NCBI RefSeq assembly: GCF_019247635.1
Contig: NZ_JAFBAR010000016.1
Span: 1 to 37,584 of the forward strand
From: Mycobacterium sp.
GTDB taxonomy: Bacteria > Actinomycetota > Actinomycetes > Mycobacteriales > Mycobacteriaceae
Length of the DNA: 37,584 nucleotides
Direction: 5' to 3'
Shown: positions 32,855 to 37,584 of the stretch, piece after piece
How the letters are laid out: every line of letters starts with the position of its first letter
How positions within the stretch are numbered: position 1 is the first letter of the stretch
Made by a program: the position numbers and the translations under genes
The notes under the pieces: model-generated
Told to the model about the DNA's origin: nothing
What the model saw: only the letters and a program-made list of their open reading frames with translations
The model's database searches: none

Positions 32855-33619
32855 ATGCAGGAACTCAAAGTGATCGGGCTTGACGCCGAGGGCAAAAACA
32901 TCATCTGCGAGTCCGGTTCTCCAGCCGAACAGTTCAAGCTGCCGATCGACGACCGACTGCGCGCGGCGGCACGCGGCGACGCGGCACTCTTAGAGCAAGC
33001 TCAGCTCGACATTCAAGTCACTAACATGTTGAGCCCCAAAGAAATTCAGGCTCGTATCCGCGCCGGCGCATCTGTCGAGCAGGTCGCGGCGGCATCGGGA
33101 TCGGACATTGGGCGGGTCCAACGCTTCGCCCACCCGGTGTTGCTGGAACGTTCCCGCGCCGCAGAGCTGGCAACCGCCGCACACCCCCTACTGGCCGACG
33201 GCCCCGCGGTGCTGACGCTGCTGGAGACCGTCACCGCCGCCTTGGTGACCCGTGGCCTCGAACCCGGCAAGCTCAGCTGGGACGCGTGGCGCAACGAAGA
33301 CGGGCGCTGGACCGTGCAGCTTTCGTGGAAAGCCGGCCGGTCGGACAACGTCGCGCATTTCCGCTTCGCCCCGGGCCCGCACGGCGGCACCGCAGCGGCG
33401 ATCGACGACGCCGGCAGTGAGCTGATCGATCCGCACTTCAAACCCCCGCTGCGCCCGTTGGCGCCGGTGGCCCACCTCGCCTTCGAGGAACCGGCGCCAC
33501 CGGCTCCGCCCGCGCCCGCCCCACCGGTGGAACAGCCGCCGGCCAGCCGGCGGGGTAAGCCGGCCATTCCAGCCTGGGAGGACGTGCTGCTCGGCGTCCG
33601 CTCAAGCGGACAGCGCTAG
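32855..33619 (+). CDS. sepH: Septation protein SepH
   Basis: A 254-residue protein: an N-terminal DUF3071 domain (MQELKVIGLDAEGKNIICES; LSPKEIQARIRAGASVEQVA with a helix-turn-helix form), a helical middle, and a proline-rich linker (about 212-234) before a short conserved end (PAWEDVLLGVRS). This is the SepH family, shown in Streptomyces and M. smegmatis to bind FtsZ and promote its assembly in cell division. GAGGAG precedes ATG 32855 at good spacing. It matches Rv0883c. Its 3' end overlaps the convergent membrane gene by 18 bases. Confidence 0.92.
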   Translation: MQELKVIGLDAEGKNIICESGSPAEQFKLPIDDRLRAAARGDAALLEQAQLDIQVTNMLSPKEIQARIRAGASVEQVAAASGSDIGRVQRFAHPVLLERSRAAELATAAHPLLADGPAVLTLLETVTAALVTRGLEPGKLSWDAWRNEDGRWTVQLSWKAGRSDNVAHFRFAPGPHGGTAAAIDDAGSELIDPHFKPPLRPLAPVAHLAFEEPAPPAPPAPAPPVEQPPASRRGKPAIPAWEDVLLGVRSSGQR

Positions 33620-33868
33620 CAGCACCAACCACCCACCCGCGACACCTATCCCGGCACCCAGCACGAACCAACGCAACACGGGTGTGCGCCGCCACCCCCA
33701 CAACGTCGGCGCCAATCCCCCGGCGGCCACGACGTTGAGCCCCACGGCCAGCAGCGGATGGACCCGGATCAGCCCCAGACTGAGCACCACAACGGTGGTC
33801 CCGGTGACCGCGGCGACGAACCCGGCCACCGTCAACCCCGTTCCCCACGGCACGGCCTCGCCACTCAT
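33602..33868 (-). CDS. Small membrane protein (Rv0882 family, DUF2537-like)
   Basis: An 88-residue protein with three membrane helices (about 8-32, 37-58 and 66-87) and a GWRRTPVLRW loop. It corresponds to Rv0882 in place and size. It lies nine bases downstream of the RNA methyltransferase on the same strand and overlaps sepH. The function is unknown. Confidence 0.85.
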   Translation of the reverse strand: MSGEAVPWGTGLTVAGFVAAVTGTTVVVLSLGLIRVHPLLAVGLNVVAAGGLAPTLWGWRRTPVLRWFVLGAGIGVAGGWLVLLALSA

Positions 33869-33877
33869 TGGCCGAGC

Positions 33878-34723
33878 CTAATCCTGCTCGCCGGGCCGCG
33901 CGGCCCGCATCGTCGTCGAGCGAACGCGCTCGTAAAAGGCCACCGCCGCCGCCGTCGCAACATTGAGCGAGTCGGTGCCCCGCGACATCGGTATGCGCAC
34001 GCGCATATCGCTCGATCGCTGCGCCGCCGGCGTCAACCCCGGGCCCTCGGCGCCCACCAGAACCGCAACCGGATCGTCCCGCACCGCGGCCATCGCCTCG
34101 GGCAGCGTGCTCGCCCGGCTATGTGGCGTCATCGCCAATAGCCGAAATCCGTTGTCTTTCAACGTAACTAGATCAGCCGGCCAGTCGGCTGCGCGTGCAT
34201 ATGGCACCAGCAACGCGTGGCCCATCGAGACCCGGACCGCGCGGCGGTAGAGCGGGTCGGCACACCCGCTGCCGAACACCAGCGCGTCCACGCCCAGGGC
34301 CGCCGCGTTGCGGAAGATCGAGCCCAGATTCTCGTGGTCGTTGACGCCTTCCAGCACCGCGATGGTGCGGGCGCCGGTGACGGCCACGGCAACAGGCGGC
34401 TCGGGTACCCGTCGGGCCGCGGCCAGGACCCCCCGGTTGAGGTGGAACCCGACAACCCGCGCCATGACATCGGCGGACGCCCGATAGTACGGCGCGTCGG
34501 TGCGGGCCAGGTCCTCACCGAGCTCCGCCAGCCTGCGATCGGTACCGAGCAGGGCAAACGGCGTGAACCGGGAGGCCAGCATGCGCTGCACCACCAACAC
34601 GCCCTCGGCGATCACCAGTCCCTTGCCGGTCGGCAGATCGGGGCGCCGGTCGACGCTGTTCAGGTCGCGGAAATCGTCGAGCCGCGGGTCGGCGGGATCG
34701 CTGACATCCTGGACGTGACTCAC
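33878..34723 (-). CDS. SpoU/TrmH-type RNA methyltransferase (Rv0881 family)
   Basis: A 281-residue SPOUT enzyme. The knot region carries the three classic motifs: [35 protein letters not shown] and [20 protein letters not shown]. The N-terminal part (about 15-60) is the RNA-binding extension. It should methylate the 2'-OH of a tRNA or rRNA nucleotide with SAM. GTG 34723 overlaps the MarR gene stop by four bases (GTGA), so the two are coupled. The target position in RNA is unknown. Confidence 0.92.
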   Translation of the reverse strand: MSHVQDVSDPADPRLDDFRDLNSVDRRPDLPTGKGLVIAEGVLVVQRMLASRFTPFALLGTDRRLAELGEDLARTDAPYYRASADVMARVVGFHLNRGVLAAARRVPEPPVAVAVTGARTIAVLEGVNDHENLGSIFRNAAALGVDALVFGSGCADPLYRRAVRVSMGHALLVPYARAADWPADLVTLKDNGFRLLAMTPHSRASTLPEAMAAVRDDPVAVLVGAEGPGLTPAAQRSSDMRVRIPMSRGTDSLNVATAAAVAFYERVRSTTMRAARPGEQD

Positions 34724-35151
34724 GGGCTTTCGTCGACCAGGGCCAGGATCAGGTCGGCGGCGTTGCTCAGGATTTCGCGTTTATCGTCGTCCAGCTTGGC
34801 GAGCTGCTCGGCCAGCCACTCTTGCCGGGCTCGCCGCGCCGCCTTGACCAACTCCGCGCCCGATTCCGACACCGAGACCAGCACCTGCCGGCCGTCGACG
34901 GGATGCGGGGTGCGGTCCACCAAGCCCATGTCGGCCAGGGAGGCGATCACCCGGGTCATCGACGGCGGTCGCACCCGTTCCCGAATCGCCAACGCACCGG
35001 GCGTCATCGCGCCCTCGTGGGCCAGCGTCGTCAACGCCGACAACTGCGACAGCGACACCGGCGACGACGGGTTGCGAAACCGCAGCTGCCGGGCGAGGCG
35101 CATGACAGCAAGCGACAAATCGGCAGCCAGCCGCGCATCGCTGTCGGGCAC
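34720..35151 (-). CDS. MarR-family transcriptional regulator (Rv0880 family)
   Basis: A 143-residue winged-helix regulator. The DNA-binding region (about 32-100) includes [20 protein letters not shown] and [20 protein letters not shown], followed by the DGRQVLVSV wing. MarR dimers usually repress their own operon and are released by phenolic or redox signals. GTG 35151 is the start. It is coupled to the RNA methyltransferase. The 15-bp direct repeats at 35211-35247, upstream of it, are candidate operators. Confidence 0.92.
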   Translation of the reverse strand: MPDSDARLAADLSLAVMRLARQLRFRNPSSPVSLSQLSALTTLAHEGAMTPGALAIRERVRPPSMTRVIASLADMGLVDRTPHPVDGRQVLVSVSESGAELVKAARRARQEWLAEQLAKLDDDKREILSNAADLILALVDESP

Positions 35152-35210
35152 AGCGTGAGGCTACAACGGAACCTGATAACGGGGCACTAGAAACGGCGAA
35201 CGATGAGTCG

Positions 35211-35247
35211 GCAGGCCCGGTGATCATGGGCAGCAGGCCCGGTGATC
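35211..35247. repeat. Direct repeat between marR and the DUF2530 gene
   Basis: GCAGGCCCGGTGATC occurs at 35211-35225 and 35233-35247, two perfect 15-bp copies with period 22, two helical turns apart. It lies 60-96 bases upstream of the MarR start and before the rightward DUF2530 gene, so it may serve both. Confidence 0.7.
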
Positions 35248-35297
35248 GCAGGCGCGCGTGTCGTCGCATCTCGGCAGCAGACCACCCACGCGCACGT

Positions 35298-35303
35298 TAT
35301 GTT
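35298..35303 (+). promoter_or_regulatory. Candidate leaderless promoter of the DUF2530 gene
   Basis: TATGTT fits TANNNT and ends seven bases before the A of ATG 35311. No ribosome site is present, consistent with leaderless initiation. Confidence 0.45.
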
Positions 35304-35310
35304 GATCGCG

Positions 35311-35586
35311 ATGTCCTCCGAACCCGGCCAACAACCCGAACCGCCGCCACTACCCCGCGCGCTGCTGCAGGTATGGCCCGTCATCGTGGTAGGCGCGCTG
35401 GGTTGGCTGGCCGCCACGCTAGCCGGGTTCCTGGTGCCGTCCCTGCAGAGTTGGCGCCCGATCGCGCTGGCCGGGCTGGGAACCGGGGTGATCGGCACGA
35501 GCGTCTTCCTGTGGCAGCTCGCCGCCGCCCGCCGCGGCGCACGCGGAGCACAGGGTGGGCTCGAAAACTATCTCGGCCCGAAATAG
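35311..35586 (+). CDS. Small membrane protein (DUF2530, Rv0879c family)
   Basis: A 91-residue protein with two membrane helices (about 20-42 and 52-72), a Pro-rich N-terminus (MSSEPGQQPEPPPLPRAL) and a short basic tail (ARRGARGAQGG). This is the DUF2530 pattern of Rv0879c. The start at 35311 is chosen by family length and by the leaderless promoter; ATG 35299 is an in-frame alternative. Function unknown. Confidence 0.85.
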   Translation: MSSEPGQQPEPPPLPRALLQVWPVIVVGALGWLAATLAGFLVPSLQSWRPIALAGLGTGVIGTSVFLWQLAAARRGARGAQGGLENYLGPK

Positions 35587-35603
35587 CCCGCCGCGCAGCG
35601 CAG

Positions 35604-36491
35604 TTAGTCCGGCGAGTCGGACGGCGCCTCCGGCGACGCGACGGGTTGCTCTGAGGGCTGTGCCGCCGGTTGCTCTGCGGGCTGTGCCGCGGGTTGCTCT
35701 GCGGGCTGTGCTGCCGGTTGCTCTGAGACGTCCAGGACGCCGTCGTCGTACGGCTCATACACCGGCGAACCCGTGCCCGCCGGAGCCGGAGTGTCAGAGT
35801 GGGCGCCGCAACCGTACTGCTTGTCGACAACGTGACCGTCGGCAGACAGTTCGTTGCCGCACACCCCGAACATCGCGCCCAGGGCCCCCGCCAGCGGCAG
35901 GAAGAAACCACAGTCCCGGCAGACCCGCTTGGTGGACCGCGACATCGGCGAGTTGGGACCGAAGTCGCCCTCGTGCCATCGTTCAGCGGCCTCGTAGCGG
36001 CCCACGGCGCTCATCACCCAGCGCCGGCCCAGCCCGATTTCGGCGGCGGTCTCGTCCACCTCGGGATCACCGCTGCCGGCGTAGCCCGGTGCCAGCCGAG
36101 GGTCATCCTTTGCCGGTGCCAGCAGGTCTCCGGGGCTCAAATCCCCCGGCCGCACCCGCTGCTCCCAGGGCACCCAGTCGGGCGCCAACAGCGCCGTCGG
36201 CCCGGGGACCAGCACCACCTCGCTGATCGTGGCGTGGTCAGCCCCGTCGTAGGTAGCGACGACGACCGCCCATTGCCATCCCTGGTAGCCGGGTAGGTGC
36301 GCCAGGAAGCGGTGGGTGGCGGTGTTCGGGTCGTCGTAGCCGACGCCCAGGTAGTCCCCTACCGTGTCGGCGCCGCTGAACTCCTCGACGGCCGCTCTTG
36401 CCTGGTCAGCAGCACCCGTGAGCATCGCCGCCAGCGCCTCGGGCCACTCGGCCACGGTCGCCGGGGCGGAGTCCTGGGTGGGTCCGGTCAC
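35604..36491 (-). CDS. DUF3027 family protein (Rv0877-like)
   Basis: A 295-residue protein. The family core has PGYQGWQWAVVVATYDGADH and AEIGLGRRWVMSAVGRYEAA. A cysteine set CRDCGFFLPL, VCGN and QYGCGAHSD suggests one zinc-binding site. The C-terminus is a low-complexity tail built of an 8-residue unit EQPAAQPA repeated about three and a half times, coded by a 24-bp tandem repeat at 35644-35727. M. tuberculosis Rv0877 is about 262 residues, so the tail accounts for the extra length. The function is unknown. Confidence 0.9.
   Translation of the reverse strand: MTGPTQDSAPATVAEWPEALAAMLTGAADQARAAVEEFSGADTVGDYLGVGYDDPNTATHRFLAHLPGYQGWQWAVVVATYDGADHATISEVVLVPGPTALLAPDWVPWEQRVRPGDLSPGDLLAPAKDDPRLAPGYAGSGDPEVDETAAEIGLGRRWVMSAVGRYEAAERWHEGDFGPNSPMSRSTKRVCRDCGFFLPLAGALGAMFGVCGNELSADGHVVDKQYGCGAHSDTPAPAGTGSPVYEPYDDGVLDVSEQPAAQPAEQPAAQPAEQPAAQPSEQPVASPEAPSDSPD
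35644..35727. repeat. In-frame 24-bp tandem repeat in the DUF3027 gene
   Basis: Three full copies plus half a copy of a 24-bp unit (GGTTGCTCTGCGGGCTGTGC at its start) with a few substitutions. It codes for the repeated octapeptide EQPAAQPA on the minus strand. Copy number is likely to vary between strains by slippage. Confidence 0.9.
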
Positions 36492-36617
36492 GCTGCCAGC
36501 TTAATGTCACCTGCTTGCGCCCCGCCTACTTGCTCCAATAGGGCCGGAAAACAAGGTGCACGAGCCACACCCGCTGACTTGCCCGCGTGAGCCGTCGGCA
36601 TAGGACAGAATTGGTTC

Positions 36618-37584
36618 GTGTCCGAACGGCGGCGTGATGATCCGGGTCGGATGACGTCCCACCCCGGGCGGCGAACCCGTCACGACCCGGCCAATCAGCA
36701 CCCCGGCATGGCCAACTACCCGGCCGATCAGACCGACTATCGCCAGTCGCGCCGCCCGCCGCCGATGCCGAGCGCCAATCGGTATCTGCCTCCGCTCGGC
36801 CAGCAGCCAGAACCCGAACGTGGCAGCGTGCCGCCGCGTGGTCCCGGTCCCGGCGAGCGGATCACCGTCACCCGCGCCGCCGCGATGCGCAGCCGGGAAA
36901 TGGGCTCCCGGATGTATTGGATGGTGCAACGAGCCGCCACCGCCGACGGAGCCGACAAATCCGGATTGACGGCTTTGACCTGGCCGGTGGTGGCGAACTT
37001 CGCGGTCGACGCTGCCATGGCCGTAGCGCTGGCCAACACCCTGTTCTTCGCCGCGGCCAGTGGGGAGAGCAAGTCGAAAGTCGCGCTGTACCTGTTGATC
37101 ACCATCGCGCCGTTCGCGGTGATCGCACCGCTCATCGGCCCGGCGCTGGACAAGTTGCAGCACGGCCGCCGCGTCGCGCTGGCCATGTCTTTCGCGCTGC
37201 GCACCGCGCTGGCGTTGCTCCTGATCATGAACTACGACGGTGCCGCCAACAGTTACCCGTCGATGGTGCTCTATCCCTGCGCGCTGGCCATGATGGTCTT
37301 CTCGAAATCGTTCAGCGTGCTCCGCAGCGCGGTGACCCCCAGAGTCATGCCGCCGACGATCGACTTGGTGCGCGTCAATTCCCGGCTGACGGTGTTCGGT
37401 CTGCTCGGCGGCACCATCGCCGGCGGCACCATCGCCGCCGGCGTCGAGTACGTCTGCACCCACCTGTTCAAGCTGCCCGGCGCATTGTTCGTGGTCGTCG
37501 GGGTCACCATCGCCGGCGCGTTGCTCTCGATGCACATTCCGAGCTGGGTCGAGGTGACCACCGGCGAAGTCCCCGCCACTTTGA
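36618..37584 (+). CDS. MFS-type membrane transporter, 5' part (Rv0876c family), leaves the window
   Basis: The frame is open from GTG 36618 to the last base, 322 residues, with no stop. The N-terminal about 90 residues are hydrophilic and Arg/Pro-rich (MSERRRDDPGRMTSHPGRRT), unusual for a transporter, then helices follow from LTWPVVANFAVDAAMAVALA through IAPFAVIAPLIGPALDKLQH and a regular row of segments to the edge. This matches Rv0876c, a conserved membrane protein of 548 residues of the major facilitator type, whose substrate is unknown. GTG 36618 has no clear ribosome site, so the exact start is uncertain. Confidence 0.88.
   Translation, partial: MSERRRDDPGRMTSHPGRRTRHDPANQHPGMANYPADQTDYRQSRRPPPMPSANRYLPPLGQQPEPERGSVPPRGPGPGERITVTRAAAMRSREMGSRMYWMVQRAATADGADKSGLTALTWPVVANFAVDAAMAVALANTLFFAAASGESKSKVALYLLITIAPFAVIAPLIGPALDKLQHGRRVALAMSFALRTALALLLIMNYDGAANSYPSMVLYPCALAMMVFSKSFSVLRSAVTPRVMPPTIDLVRVNSRLTVFGLLGGTIAGGTIAAGVEYVCTHLFKLPGALFVVVGVTIAGALLSMHIPSWVEVTTGEVPATL

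Noticed and set aside
36507..37535. Leftward 342-residue ORF at the right end
   Set aside because: His/Gln/Arg-rich antisense shadow of the MFS-type gene, whose frame carries clear membrane helices.

Overview
The window is high-GC actinobacterial DNA from a slow-growing Mycobacterium. From about 9.0 kb to the right end, gene content, protein lengths and local order match the Rv0914c-to-Rv0876c part of the M. tuberculosis chromosome, read in the opposite orientation. It is not M. tuberculosis itself: several genes of that interval are absent, a CFA-type lipid methyltransferase and a pdxH gene are present, and spacer palindromes differ. A species of the M. avium complex or a close relative is my inference, not something I could test.

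Region 1 (1 to about 8.25 kb) is accessory DNA. Two tracts of a degenerate CTGCCGGGGGCA repeat (31-121 and 4663-4771) bracket about 4.5 kb. The right tract starts inside a 20-base sequence that looks like the 3' end of a tRNA gene, which suggests an old attachment site. Between the tracts lies a rightward five-gene cluster: an AlbA_2-domain protein, a small winged-helix-like protein, a membrane-anchored coiled-coil protein, a DUF6338 membrane protein and a short glycine-rich protein. A spacer rich in interleaved inverted repeats follows, then a leftward zinc-ribbon ORF. Beyond the right tract come a single-span membrane protein of unknown function, a decayed stretch, and an antitoxin/RES-toxin operon. 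The block ends in the surviving C-terminal half of a frameshifted MHS-family transporter, which I take as the chromosome boundary.

Region 2 (9.0-16.9 kb) is lipid and small-molecule metabolism: an SCP2-type thiolase followed by a carotenoid oxygenase and a glyoxalase-fold protein; then leftward a small membrane protein, a CFA-type methyltransferase, a coiled-coil/SRPBCC pair (Rv0909/Rv0910 family), a metallo-beta-lactamase-fold hydrolase and echA6.

Region 3 (16.9-25.6 kb) holds accD3, the PrrA-PrrB two-component system, the arfA-arfB-arfC operon (OmpATb and its partners), a DUF2630 protein, an FAD-dependent phytoene-desaturase-like oxidoreductase and the citrate synthase gltA2. Two copies of a roughly 60-bp palindromic element sit at gene ends here (after accD3 and between the oxidoreductase and gltA2).

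Region 4 (25.6-37.6 kb) holds an unreported-looking 22-residue glycine-rich mini-ORF with an excellent ribosome site, pdxH and the second citrate synthase citA sharing a 72-bp divergent spacer with a perfect 20-bp palindrome, a PhnB-like protein, fprB with a diiron-oxygenase gene, serC, sepH, small membrane proteins, a SpoU-type RNA methyltransferase overlapping a MarR regulator, a DUF3027 protein with an in-frame 24-bp tandem repeat, and the start of a large membrane transporter that leaves the window on the right.

A recurring theme is candidate leaderless transcription: several start codons (antitoxin, accD3, echA6, pdxH, the DUF2530 gene) have a TANNNT hexamer ending 6-7 bases before the first base of the start codon. 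All functional names rest on motif and family recognition by eye; no database search was run.
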